Source: Pyropia yezoensis (lineage: Eukaryota > Rhodophyta > Bangiophyceae > Bangiales > Bangiaceae). From it: a DNA stretch of 64,000 nt. The notes under the pieces were generated by a model, which did no database searches, was not told the DNA's origin, and worked only from the letters and a program-made list of their open reading frames with translations. This document shows, in pieces, positions 29,939 through 40,749 of this stretch. The stretch spans positions 812,590 to 876,589 of the forward strand of contig CM020619.1 in assembly GCA_009829735.1 (NCBI GenBank), given 5' to 3'. A program made the position numbers and the translations under genes. The number at the start of each line of letters is the position of its first letter. Position 1 is the first letter of the stretch.

Positions 29939-32921
29939 TCAGATGCCAGCGCGGTGGCCACTGCCATCGCCAGGAGAGGATGGCGCAGCCAAGGCGGCGC
30001 TCCCAATGGAAGGGAGAGGACCGCCAGGCCAGGGTGCCGGCGGCGCCGCCACAAACTGCTGGCTACCGGGCTGGAACGGCTGGGACATCTGAGACGCCCA
30101 GTTCGGTGGGAGCGCCAAACCAGGGGGGCAAAAGCCTGCTGGCGCACCAAACCCAAAATGGGCCGTTGGCGGCGGATCCGCACTGGCCGTCCCGACGCCC
30201 TGCAGCCGCCCGACCCGTTCCGCCGACAATTCCGCCATCAAAGCGCGGTTCCGCTGCTGCAGTACCTCGTTTTCCAACTCGAGGATGCGACGAGCGGCTA
30301 CCGTTGCAGCGGCTGCGGCCTCCGCGGCCGGAGCCGCCACAGCTTTCCGCTTCCGGGGCCGACGCGCCGAGGGGGGGGAGGGCTCCAGGTGCCCGTTGTC
30401 GCTGTCCACCCAGTCGACTGCGGCAGGTGCGTCTCGGCCGGAGCCGGCCCCCGCGCGCTTCTGCCGCCGCGCCTCTTTCCGCCGCTCCGCCAGGGTGCCG
30501 CGCTCGACGGACGTGCGCGCCCCCGCGGCGCGGCCGGACTCCATCTCGTCCACGTCCTTGGTGTCCACGAACTTGGCGCCGGACATGGCCACCATCAGCG
30601 GCTGCCGCCGCCCACAGAGCTTGTACACCCGCTCATGCAGCGACTCCTCAACGTTGGTCGTTGACGACGCCGCCGCGCGCTGGACAGCGCGCGCCGTGGA
30701 GAAGGCGGGACAGAACGCGGGCAAAAGGCGAGGGTTGGCCAGCACCCCCGAGCAGTCCCGCCCCGGCTCCATTTGCGTGACACGCGCGCGCAGCCGGGCC
30801 GCTTCTGGCAGGCTGTGACAAGACATCAGCTGCCTCATCCAGGCCCGGACCGACGTCGGCGCCCGGTCACAAACCCGGTTGGCGTGCGCAGCGCACCCAC
30901 ACAAAATGTTGGATGCGTGCTCGTCGACAGAAAACCCATCGAAGCCGACAGCCACCAGCGCGTCACAAACCCCACCAGCCAAGGTGGACGAAAAGTCCAG
31001 GGCGATACCGATGAGAACACCGGTCCGCATCGCCCGGACTGCTGCTGTGGCTGCGGTAATGTTTGCTTCAGGGTCGCCGTCCGCAGCCACCGGTAGCTGC
31101 CTAAGTTGTCGTGCCACGGCCACGTGCCAGGGAGCACAGGTTTTGTTGACCTCCAACACGCTCTTGAAAAACAGCTCGTAGCAGGTACGCGCCACAACCC
31201 GAGTAGCGCGCTGGATGAAAAATCTTGCCAGCGTCAGCCCCCGATTGTTCATCGTCGCCGTAAGGGCGAGCACGAAAAAGTCGCCGTCCTGCTCCAGGCC
31301 CAACGCCTCGACCGACTTATAATACTCGTCGGTCTCGATCGCCACGGCCCCGTTGGCCACCAGCCTCACGGCCCCGTCGGTGTAGGCGGGGAAGATGTAG
31401 CCCGTAGTGGGGCCCACAATGGGGGTCTTAAAGTAGGTGTCCCCGGCAGCTAACGCTCGGGTGACCATGCGCAGCGCCCCGTCGCGCCCAAGCCCCCACG
31501 GGTTCTTCTCTGAGACTGCCTGCCGGCGCGCGTTGCGCAAGGCGGTCTGAGGGACCGCCGCCGCCACTCGCCCGTACTCCTCCGCGAGCCGCTGCCGCAC
31601 ATCCTCCTCCTCCTGGGCCAGAGTCACGTGATGGTGCCCTGCCACCTCTCGGGCTGTCAGCAGCAAGCCGCGGGTGGCAACGGTGATGGGGGGGGGGGGG
31701 TGGGAGTGGGCCCCAACGGAGAGAATCAAAAAGCTGCCCGTCACGTCGCGGTTGCCGTCATCCGTCATGGGTGTCCCAATATAGATGACGTTGTCACACA
31801 GCGTGCTGACCCGCAAGGGTCGCGCGAGGCCCATGTGGACCTTACACTTGTGCCGGGAGCCCGGCGCCCGGATCGTCATGCATGGCTGGTCGGACGCGAT
31901 GCCACCAGGCACATCCAAGGGAGACCTGCATACGAAAATCAGAAAAAGCGGGAGAACGTAGAGGGGGACGTTGGCGTCAGCCGCGTGGCCCATATCTTCA
32001 AAGGAAAAAGAGCAAACAATCCACCCGCCGAGCCTCCCACAGAGCACACTTAGCATACCTTTTCTCTCGGACCCACGTGCGAACGGCGTCCAGGTTTGTG
32101 ACGTTTGCCAGCCAGCTATTCTTGTGGCCCACGCGGTTTGACGCCGTGTAGCCGGCGCAGCCGAGGAAGGTGTGCCCTGTCGCCGTCACAGTCACCAGCT
32201 TGCCCGGCGGGGGGCGAGGGAGAGCGGCGCAAACCGAGTTGGGACAGTCCCGCTCGTCGAAGGGAACAACCACAGTGGCGTACTTGTCCCATGCGCGGCT
32301 CAGGGCCTGCTGCTCCGCGTTAGCCCCATCGGTGGCCCCGTTGGCCTCCGCGAACAGCTTCTCGTACGTGGCATAATTGTCCTGCTGCCCCCCCCGAACC
32401 GACAGATGGGACATGGCCAAAACTCGGTTGGGGACGAGGTCACACGACTCAACGCCCGAGCAGGGATACTCAACCCAGTTGTAGGAGCAAAACCCAAACT
32501 GGGGAGAGAGGACAGAGCGAAACATGCGGCTCTGCCCGCTTGGGCACTTGTAGGCGATAAACGACTTCGGGTTAACGGATTTCTCCACCGACACCACCGG
32601 TACCATCGTTAGCACACCCGACGAGTCACTCTCAGAGGTCTGCGGATAGCATGGGATGACCAGTGACTCCAGGACTCGTTCGGCGGTGAGAGTTCTCTTC
32701 CCATTCTTGGGGCCGAGAGAAAGTACCGGCAGGTGCAGGGGGGGGGGGGTACCAAGGGGGGCAGGGGACGCCATCAGGGTGAGGATTGCCCCAGCGACGG
32801 CAATGCGAGAAGACTGCCCAACGCGGCCAGCCGGCTGGTGGTGATCGGGGAGCGGGGAAGAGCACCTGGTGACGAGAGGGACGAGGGGCACCGGAGGTGG
32901 TGGGGACGATGACAGCACCAT
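29939..32921 (-). CDS. Two-exon gene, probable transposon-derived protein
   Basis: Exon 1 ends at 32059 and exon 2 begins at 31925. A 133-base GT-AG intron (GTATGC...ATGCAG) joins ...VREK-R-SPLDVPGG in frame, so two frames become one protein of about 900 residues. The start is uncertain: ATG at 32921 or 32774. Exon 1 contains Cys-rich spacing (FCSYNWVEYPCSGVESC; DERDCPNSVC; GHTFLGCAGY). Exon 2 starts with a region ending HSHPPPP, a motif seen in large transposase-like families of fungi and algae, then a helical core (MNNRGLTLARFFIQRATRVV; VGFDGFSVDEHASNILCGC), and ends with a basic Lys/Arg stretch and a coiled coil (RILELENEVLQQRNRALMAEL). The family assignment (KDZ/MULE-like) is a guess. The C-terminus from 30080 on is Pro/Gly-rich. 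Confidence 0.65.
31926..32058 (-). other. Spliceosomal intron, 133 bases
   Basis: Donor AG|GTATGC, acceptor TATGCAG|GT with a pyrimidine-rich stretch (CCCGCTTTTTCTGATTTTC) before it. Splicing keeps the frame (AG + G = Arg). Confidence 0.7.
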
Positions 32922-33133
32922 GGGGGAGGACGACGTCGGGCGTGGTGCGGATGCGCGCTCTTTTCCCGTGGGCACGAGAGCGCGTCTCGGCTGTCGGCGC
33001 CAAAAACGCGCGCGCGCGCTTTCAAACGGCCAGGTACCCCGGCACACTCTCCCCCCTCGTGTGCCCCCCCTTGTTCCCCCCCCCCCCCCCCCCCCCCCCA
33101 TCTGGTGGGCCCCCCTCTGCATTACTTCTTTTC

Positions 33134-33226
33134 ATTGACCCTACCACTTATAGGGTCAATGCAAGGAAGGAATGTCATAAATTGGTTCCATACTTACTTC
33201 AATCTACGGTTACTTCCTTCCTTGCA
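33134..33226. repeat. Two adjacent perfect hairpins
   Basis: 33134-33160: ATTGACCCTA, a 7-base loop, TAGGGTCAAT. 33160-33226: TGCAAGGAAGGAA and TTCCTTCCTTGCA enclose 41 bases. They lie about 210 bases upstream of the start of the two-exon gene and may be a small MITE-like relic or a promoter structure. Confidence 0.6.
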
Positions 33227-33394
33227 GCTACACACCCTCCCGTGCTGGGTGGGTCCTGGTCGTCGGCGCGGCCTGCGTCTGGCGAGGTGTGTGTTCAACG
33301 GGTGGTCGCAGGCTTGTGAGGACTTCGATTTGGCGATTGAGTGCAATTGATAAAGTTGTACTCTGAATACAATGTAAGTAGATCGGAAACACGG

Positions 33395-33440
33395 GTCGTT
33401 AAAGTCGTTAAACGACATCGTTAAATCCATTAAACGCACT
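33395..33440. repeat. GTTAAA short repeat
   Basis: GTTAAA occurs three times and ATTAAA once in about 40 bases, including the odd palindrome GTCGTTAAACGAC. Confidence 0.5.
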
Positions 33441-33937
33441 AGTGCGGGGGATCTGACGATGGGTGGTTGTCAACCGCCGATGCGCAGCTCTGCCCGAGGT
33501 GTAGTCGCGGGGGCAAGCCGCAGCGACACCGGACGCCCGCGGTAGAGGTTTGAGCTAGGTCCGCCCGCCGGTTGACGGCCAGCTGCTTCGGGCAGCGTAC
33601 TCCGGGTAACGGCGCTGGTCGCCGGGCATCCACGCCACTGCCCCACGGGCCCCCCTGTGAGGCGCCTGCCAACGCCATCGCGAGCCCGTACTCTTGATTT
33701 TTCTTCTCTTGTTTCGTTTTGTGTTTTAGCCCGCACGGGGCCACGGGGAAAGCTCTGCTGCCGTCCCCTTCCCATCGCCCCTCTATGTACATGGACCGAG
33801 TCCACCGCTGCCCCCCCCGCCACCACCCACTCCCCCCCACTTCCCCCCACTTCCCCCCCCCCCCAAAAAAAAGAAGCGTCCACCTCTGCTACCTACCCCG
33901 ACCCCACGTCCACGTCGGTCGCGCCGTCCCCACGGGC

Positions 33938-36586
33938 TCACCACCCGCTGTCAGCACCCACAGCGCGGCGGTCCCACCCCCCAAACGAGCGGCGGCTGCT
34001 GCTGCCAACGCTGCCGCCCCCACCGCCACCACCACTGCCTACGGCGCCGCCTCTGTCAAACGCCGCCGCGGCGGTGCGCTTGGCGCGCAGACGGGCGCAA
34101 CCGCCGCCCCCCCGCGCGGCAGCAGCAGCAGCAGCAGCAGCCGTCACCGCGGCGCGCGTCGGCGCCGCCCCAGACGCTGCCGCAGACGCGGCGGCGGCGC
34201 CGTCCGTGTCCCAGCCCGCGCCCCCACTCTCTGCCTGGGAGCCCCCGTCGTCGTCGCCCGCCGCGTCGGCGGCGGCGGCGGGGTCGGCGGCAGCAGTGCC
34301 GGTGGCAGGCGTCGAACCTGGCGGGCCAGGGCCCGCCGGCGCGGGCGCCGGCCTGCACCCTGCACAGTGCAATGCGCGCGCAGACGCACCACCCCAGCCG
34401 CTACCGCCGCCGCCACCGCCACCGCCGCCAGCAGCAACGCTCCCCACCCGCCCCCCTCCGCCGCCGCCGCCGCCGCCGTGCGCCGCCGCGTCGGCCGCAA
34501 TGAGGGCCTCAACAAGCGCCCGCCACTCCCCCCGCCGCGCGCTGCGTGCAGCCGTCTGCACCGGCACGGCAATCGGCACCATCCGGCCGGCGCGGAGGAT
34601 GCGCAGCCGCCACGTTGCGCCGCCGGCGGCGTGGACGGCGCCAAAGTGGCGAGCAAACGGCAGGGGGGGGGCGCCCCCGCCGGGCGCGTCGGTCGTTGCC
34701 CACGGGCAGGCGCCGCCACCCCCACCACCGCTGCCGCCGCCGCCGCCGCCGCCGCCGCCACGCACGCCGACGCCAACGCCGCCGCCGCCGCATGTGCCAC
34801 CACCGCCGCAACTCCCACCCCCGACGGAGCACTCAACGTGGACGCAGCGAGGGGAGTGGGGGACGGTGACGTCCCCGTGGAGCGGTGCCGCCACGTCGGC
34901 AGCGTCAGCGGCCGCCGCGGCGGGGACGGCACGACGTCGCCGCCGGCGGGGCGCCGACGCCACCGCGGCCCGGTCGCGGTGGCGCCGGCGCCCCCCACAG
35001 CCGCGCGTCGAGACGGTAAAGATGCCGTCCACCTCGCTCTCCTCGTCCGTGTCGGCGCCCGCAACACTGTGGCCACACCGCCGCCGGCCACCGTGTGACC
35101 GCCATGGCAGGCGTGTCACTGCCGCGCCCGCCGCCCGCTCGTTTGCGGGCAAAGCAGTCGCAGCCACCGCAGGAGCAGCGGCAGCCGCAGCACCAGCGGC
35201 AGCGGCCACATCCTCCGACACGGCCTCCTGGCCGCCGTCGGCACACGCGCAGCCGGGCGCACAGGCCAGCGACAGGTGGGACGTTGCCCCCTTGACGGGC
35301 ACCACCGACGTGCACGACGCCGACGCCTCCCCGTCGGCGTCGGCGTGGCCATCGTCCTCAGACGGGGGGCACGAGCGCTGCTCCTCCCCCGCGACGCCGA
35401 CGCCGCTGCCGCCGCGGCGCCCGCGGGTGCGGCGGCACGGCCGCTTGGCCGGCCGCCCCCCCCCCGCCAGCGGAGGTGCCGCCGCTGCCGCCGCCGCCGC
35501 CGATCGTGCCTCACTCACCGCCGACGCCGACACGGATCCGCCGCTGGCGGTGGAACCGACCACCTCCGCCTCGACGTCTGCCGCCGACGCCTCCGCCGCG
35601 GCCTCTGCTGCGGCCTCTGCCTCTGCCGCCACCGCCGCCGCCGCTGTCGCCGACGTGCCCGACCCCGACGACGACGCTGCCGCACACGAGGCGACAAACG
35701 TGGGCGCCGGCGCCCGCGACTCGGCGGCGCGGAGGAAGAGGCGCACCTTTACGGGCCACACCGCCGGGTCCACTGGCGCATCCAGCAGCGCAAACCGCAC
35801 GTCGGTGGCCACCGCGCCCTGGCCCCCCGACGCCCCACCCGCCGCCGCTGCCGCCGCCGCAACCGCCGCGGCGGCGGCGCCCAGGCTGGGCGTCCCCGCT
35901 GCAGTGCTGCAGCCGCCACCGCCAGCCGCTGCCGGCGGGGGCGGCGGCGGCACGTCCGCCGCGGCGGGACGGCCGCCCGCGCCGGCGGCGGCGCGCACAC
36001 CCAGGCGGGGCATCCGGCGGATGACGGCGACCGCGGCGGCCGACGGGTACCAGGCAAAGACGAGGAGCTCCCCCGAGCGGAGGTCAAACGCAAAGCGCGC
36101 GACCGTCGGGGAGGACACCCCAAACAGCTCCTCGTACGCCGCCCCGTCGGCCAGCAGCACACCCAGCAACACGGGCGACGACGACGACGACGACGACGTC
36201 GGCGGCGGCGGCAGCGTCCCAGACGCTCCCGCGGCGGCAGCCGCCGCCGCCGCCGCGGCAGCAACGGGCCGCTCGACGCGCGCCAGCGGGATGTAGACCT
36301 GCCGGAGGGTCTGCGTCCGCCGGGAGCCATCGCCAAGCGTCAGCGTCCGGGTGCCCGCCCAGGCGGCCGCGACCGCCGCGGGGGCGGCAGCAACGGCGGG
36401 GGCGGCGGGGGAGCGGTCGAGCAGCCACGACCGGATGGTCGCGACGCGCTCCATCGGCGCCGGCCGTGGGGGGGCGGGGGCGGGAGTGACCGTGCGCGTC
36501 GCGGCAGTGGCGGCGGCGGCGGCGGTGGCGGTGGCGGTGGCGGTGGCGGCGCGGCCACCACCATCACCACCACCACCGCCGCGCAT
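33938..36586 (-). CDS. Low-complexity Ala/Gly-rich protein, unknown
   Basis: An 882-codon frame from ATG at 36586; an alternative start at 36454 (MERVATIRSW) looks better because it skips a poly-Ala/Thr leader. Folded-looking islands are separated by Ala, Gly and Ser runs: TRTLTLGDGSRRTQTLRQVY, a segment with VARFAFDLRSGELLVFAWYP followed by AVIRRMPRLGV, then ATDVRFALLDAPVDPAVWPV and VRLFLRAAES. The last 350 residues are Gly/Ala/Ser/Arg low complexity. The plus strand is also open (33657-36296) but encodes only Ala/Pro/Arg/Thr repeats, so the minus strand is preferred. No domain recognised. It could be multi-exon. Confidence 0.5.
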   Translation of the reverse strand: MRGGGGGDGGGRAATATATATAAAAATAATRTVTPAPAPPRPAPMERVATIRSWLLDRSPAAPAVAAAPAAVAAAWAGTRTLTLGDGSRRTQTLRQVYIPLARVERPVAAAAAAAAAAAGASGTLPPPPTSSSSSSSPVLLGVLLADGAAYEELFGVSSPTVARFAFDLRSGELLVFAWYPSAAAVAVIRRMPRLGVRAAAGAGGRPAAADVPPPPPPAAAGGGGCSTAAGTPSLGAAAAAVAAAAAAAGGASGGQGAVATDVRFALLDAPVDPAVWPVKVRLFLRAAESRAPAPTFVASCAAASSSGSGTSATAAAAVAAEAEAAAEAAAEASAADVEAEVVGSTASGGSVSASAVSEARSAAAAAAAAPPLAGGGRPAKRPCRRTRGRRGGSGVGVAGEEQRSCPPSEDDGHADADGEASASCTSVVPVKGATSHLSLACAPGCACADGGQEAVSEDVAAAAGAAAAAAPAVAATALPANERAAGAAVTRLPWRSHGGRRRCGHSVAGADTDEESEVDGIFTVSTRGCGGRRRHRDRAAVASAPRRRRRRAVPAAAAADAADVAAPLHGDVTVPHSPRCVHVECSVGGGSCGGGGTCGGGGVGVGVRGGGGGGGGGSGGGGGGACPWATTDAPGGGAPPLPFARHFGAVHAAGGATWRLRILRAGRMVPIAVPVQTAARSARRGEWRALVEALIAADAAAHGGGGGGGGGRVGSVAAGGGGGGGGGSGWGGASARALHCAGCRPAPAPAGPGPPGSTPATGTAAADPAAAADAAGDDDGGSQAESGGAGWDTDGAAAASAAASGAAPTRAAVTAAAAAAAAARGGGGCARLRAKRTAAAAFDRGGAVGSGGGGGGGSVGSSSRRSFGGWDRRAVGADSGW

Positions 36587-36599
36587 CACGGGCGCCCGC

Positions 36600-38340
36600 G
36601 GGGGAGAAGGGGGGGGGGGGGGGGGGGGGGAAGAAGAAGGGCCAATACAAGAAAGAGGGTGGTGGCGGTGAAAAGGATACCGGATAGCGTCAACAAGACG
36701 CGCGTCGAACGTGGGCCGGTCCCTCTGGCGGCGGCGAGCACAGCGTCAACGGGGAGCGCGCGGTCGTGTGCGGCGGCAGGCACCGGCGGCGGTGGGTGGC
36801 GGTGGTGGTGGTGGTGGTAGGCGGCGGCAGCAGCGACAATGGAGGCGGCGGTGGTGAAAGACGGGGGCGTTTGTAGGGGAGGGAGTGGGGGGGGAGAAGG
36901 CGCAAAGAGGAGTGCGGGGTACGCGGGGACTGGGGGAGCGGAACGGGAGGGCGCGGCGTCGCGTCGGTACCTACTAGCCGACCCCGCTGGCCGCGGCCGT
37001 CGGAGCGCGGCGCCGCACCACCGCTCTTGACCCACCCCCCGACACACGTCAGCGGCGCCCCCCCGGTCGTTGTCTGCAGGCAGCGGCAGACAGGGGCGGG
37101 GCCGGCCGGCGGGTGGCCATCCCACCACGCTCCCACACCACCCCACCCCACCCACCCCCCCCGGCCCCCCCTCACCCGACCCCCCCACACGCGTCCTGAG
37201 GGGGGGAATTGCACACGGGGGCCGCCGCCGCCACGGCCGCGGGGCGCCTCCTCCACCGACTGGGGGGGTGTGGTGGGCGTGCAGCCGGGGGCTGGCCGCC
37301 CCGCCGGTCGCGTGCCGGCGCCACGGAAGGGAGGGAAAAAAAGGGGGGCCGACGCTACCCGTTGTGCACCGCCGCGCTGCTAGGGATAGGTATGTGTGTA
37401 CGTATGCATGCAGCGGTGGGCGGTTGCCGCCCCCACAAGCCCTGCCCCCCCATCCCCCCCCCAGCCGGGGCCGCCCCCCCGCGTGGACGGGACAGCGCAC
37501 ACGCGCAGGCGCCGACCGGACCGTCGGCTGGCCCCTGCGCGCGCGGGGGGGGGGGGGGGGGGGGGGGGCAGCAAATCTGGGCTCGGGCTCTTCTAGAACA
37601 GAGAGAGGCAGAAGGGGTGGGCAGGATATAGCCAGACGGGAGGGCGTGGCGCCTGCAGCGGCCGCGGAGAGCCCCACAAGCCGGGGGGGCCAGCTGGAGG
37701 TGGGCGCTGGATGCAGTCGGTGGTGGTGCGGGGTGGAGATGGGGGGGGGGGTGGGAGCGGTGATGTGGGGTCCATCGAGCTGTGTGTGGGGGGGGGGGGG
37801 GGGCGTGCCGCACGTGTGCAAGTCTTGGGAAGCGGAAACTGGCGTTTGGGCGGTGGGGGGGAGGTGCGGAGGTGGGGGTGGGGGGGGGGGCCTGTGGCCG
37901 ACATGGACGCAGGATTCTGGCGGGGGTTCCACGGGTCTGACCAACAGGCGCGCCGTCGGCTCCGTCCACCGGGCCGCGTGCGGTCCACAGCGGCCGACGC
38001 GAGCCGCCACCTGGGCCGTTTGTAACAGCCCCGGTGGACGCCCGCCTGCCTGATTTGTGCAGAGGGTTCCACTCGCAAACCCTTCGCGACCCTTGAATGA
38101 AATATCTAGGACTCTGCGGGCAGGTGGTGGTGATGAGTGAGTTTGTGGGTGGCTTGGGTGGGGGCGGGGGAGGGCATGGGAGGGGGGCGGGCACGGGGCC
38201 GCACGCGCCTCGTCTTGACGTCGTCGTGGCGGGGGTCTGCCGAGGGTGGTGTTTTGTGTGGCATGGTCGGGGGCCGCCTCGAGAATATCTTGGGTGTGCG
38301 TAAGCTGAGATTTGAAGGCGATGGACCCCACGGGGGTTCG
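36600..38340. other. G/C-run-rich region, no gene supported
   Basis: Long G-runs on the plus strand (for example around 36610, 37545-37567, 37790 and 37880) and Pro-rich frames on the minus strand. I see no folded-looking peptide. Probably intergenic with G-quadruplex potential. Confidence 0.45.
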
Positions 38341-39193
38341 TCGGTAGGACGTCTGGCGCCTGATTGCGTGGAAACCCGTCGATTAAGGGCCCAGACGGTG
38401 GATAGGGGGGGTGATGGAGGGGGTTTACAAGAGAACCGCCACGGGCACAGTACAGCTGCGCCGCACGTTGGGAGATATTTCTTCGGTGGGTGGGAGGGGG
38501 CTAGCGAGTTGCGGCAGGGTACGGCGCAGGAGCGTGTGGGCGACGACCCTCTGACCGGTTCCCCACCAGAGATACAGCGGGCGGTTGTCAGCGGCCGCAT
38601 CTGCCAAGGAAGGGCCACAGAGAAATGCCGGTCGGCGTCACGAGAGCCACAGAATGCATGTGTGGCACATGACGCTAGAGTACCCAAGAAAATACATGTC
38701 TTGAGTCACCTTTTCCGCACATCGCTGCACGCATTTCGTCGAGTTGCTCTCGCACACCCTCACACGTGGTTCATGGTCACGTCCTGTGCGTGATCTCATC
38801 TGTGTAGACGAACTCCATCGCCTTTGAATGCACAGAACGCGTCCGCGACAGACTTTTTCACGCGCTGCGTATGTACTGTACGTTCGGTGCCGCATCAAGC
38901 AACGGGGGTTATCACGAGAAAAACGTATACGTTTAATTGGTAATTAATCTATAAATTAGTCTATGGATTAATCTATCTGGGGCTCTGCGCTTTTAGAATA
39001 ATCAAAGAACAATTTCTGTACTGATACCACGTACATTCCTGATTTCTGAGGCAATTGCGGCCACAATTGTTCGACTGAGACTGGCAGTTGTCTCACCTGA
39101 TCCCTTCTCCTCATCGCACAAAAGTCCCCCCTCGGAGCGCCAGCGGGCCAACGTTGTCGGAGTCACGGGGTGTCTTCCAGTGACACAAGGAAC
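38341..39193. other. No gene; AT-rich patch at its right end
   Basis: 38920-39010 is unusually AT-rich for this window and contains repeated TTAATCTAT-type motifs, similar to those at 39671-39705 on the other side of the hAT fragment. Confidence 0.4.
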
Positions 39194-39560
39194 TCATTCT
39201 TCCTCCAGCCCATCCATACCGCGCCCGCCCTCACCCACACTATCGGTTGCACCACCACTCTCCCCATCCTCTGCAGCAACTGAACCTAAGAAGTCGAGGT
39301 CGTCCTCGCTCATGCTAACGCCGTCCAGGAGCTTGAGGTTTATGTGCACAAACACTAGCTTGGCCACCTTGGCATGGGTCAACCTGTTCCGGATGAGGCA
39401 GTTGATAGACTCCTGCGTTGAGAAGGACCTCTCCACAGCGCAGGATGACGGCACCACGCCCGCGAGCGCCTTCTGAATCTCGCGCAGGGCGGGCGTGGAG
39501 CCCCCAAAGAGATACCACCAGCCCCACAGGTCCCATGGAGAGGCTACGAATTTAAATGAC
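39194..39560 (-). pseudogene. hAT transposase, C-terminal dimerisation domain fragment
   Basis: The minus frame reads SPWDLWGWWYLFGGSTPAL, then VVPSSCAVERSFSTQ, then IRNRLTHAKVAKLVFVH and ends in an acidic/Gly tail. This is the hATC signature (WW, TP, PSS..xERSFS, RNRL, L.F). Only the last 120 or so codons exist, with a stop (TAG) directly before them. The rest of a hAT transposase (zinc finger, catalytic DDE) was not found next to it, so this is a relic or a last exon. Confidence 0.75.
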
Positions 39561-39679
39561 TACTTCTGTATCTGGCTATATTTAGGTTTCACTTCAGTCG
39601 ATCCTGGACCTGAGTTATTACTATACTGATCAACGTTGACTGAACGCAATAAATCTAAGAAACCAATAGGCATAATGAT

Positions 39680-39695
39680 TTAATCTATAGATTAA
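39680..39695. repeat. Perfect 16-base palindrome
   Basis: TTAATCTATAGATTAA in an AT-rich patch between the hAT and helicase fragments. Confidence 0.7.
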
Positions 39696-39705
39696 TCAAG
39701 TCAAA

Positions 39706-40195
39706 ATCAAAGAACGTCACGTTTTGCCAACCATGAGAAATGTTGTTGGCAAGCTCGGATTTGATGATGCCTCCCTTAGCTTTTCTGCAGAGCTTGACAT
39801 GGGTCCACATTCTGGCATTTTCTTTTGGTCTACTATGCACATTCGTCGATGCACACGAAGCGATCAAGTTTGCCTCGTTCTGCATGACGGCCTCACGGTT
39901 GGTTCCGACGACCACAAGAGCGTCCTCAAACCCGTTCTCTTCGACAGGTCCTTGTGGATACGTATCCCGCTGGTTTGTCATATCAAAATCCTCCTGCGTC
40001 GATTCTCCAAATCGGAGCCGCGATAACAGACCATAGATTGGGCCAAAGTCTCGCTGCCCTATGGATAGCTCGAATACCTCGTCGCAGTTTATGTTGCACT
40101 CAGGTCCAAGCAGGTATTTCAGGCATACATCGTGTTCATGCTTCCTTGGCCACAGCGTCCTTCCACCAACCGGGCCCAGTTCACGGTCAGGCTCT
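39706..40195 (-). pseudogene. PIF1-like helicase fragment (Helitron type)
   Basis: The minus frame is open between 40195 and 39706. It contains CDEVFELSIGQRDFGPIYGL, then LRFGESTQEDFDMTNQR, then ALVVVGTNREAVMQNEANLI. This resembles the late part of PIF1 helicases in Helitrons and fungal PIF1 families: the LL.R.R.G..T..D segment, then a short strand (ALVVV.TN) followed by a conserved Asn/Glu region. No Walker motifs, Rep domain or stop-free extension are seen, so only a fragment is present. The family call is from memory of the pattern. Confidence 0.5.
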
Positions 40196-40516
40196 GTCGA
40201 CTCTCAAGTAGGGCCATTGAAGGCACCACTCGGGATAGCAAGCACTTTGCGGGCCGCGGGTTGCAAGAGAAGGACCTGACAGCGTGTTGCTAGCATCAGG
40301 TATACAGCTCCTCGCAGGGCCTTCGCAGCGTGCCTTTTCCCTTCTGCAGGGAGCTGTGCAGCGAGTTTCTCCGACGCGCTCGGCATCATGTCTTGGGCCT
40401 TCTTTACCCCATCCAATTCTGAAGTCCTCGGGCCAACGGGTAAACCAACCGCCGCTGCCGCAAACGTCCAGATGGCCACCGGCGCCGGCACCACGGCCGC
40501 CGCCCCGACGACAACT

Positions 40517-40744
40517 GCCGGCGTCACGGCCGTAACCCTCACAGCCGCCGCTGGCGGAGCTGCTGCCACTTCGTTCACCGGCGACAAGGGCTCGCTCAGA
40601 CATAATGGTAGACCAGATTTCTGCCTGGCTGCCGGCGTCACGGCCGTAGCCCTCACAGCCGCCGCTGGCGGAGCTTCTGCCACTTCGTCCACCGGCGACA
40701 AGGGCTCGCTCAGACATAATGGTAGACCAGATTACTGCCTGGCG
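40517..40744 (-). repeat. 114-base tandem duplication, two copies
   Basis: Copies start at 40517 and 40631 (GCCGGCGTCACGGCCGTA). 114 is a multiple of 3. A minus frame (40204-40701) reads a 38-residue repeat (LSEPLSPVNEVAAAPPAAA...). The outer copy has TAA where the inner has AAA, so the frame is not open through both. Confidence 0.8.
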
Positions 40745-40749
40745 CGTCC

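Noticed and set aside
33657..36296. Plus-strand 879-codon ORF as a gene
   Set aside because: It encodes only Ala/Pro/Arg/Thr low complexity, while the opposite strand has folded-looking segments.
36586..38331. 581-codon minus-strand ORF
   Set aside because: Pro/Arg/His low complexity throughout, made open by G-runs; no protein-like island.
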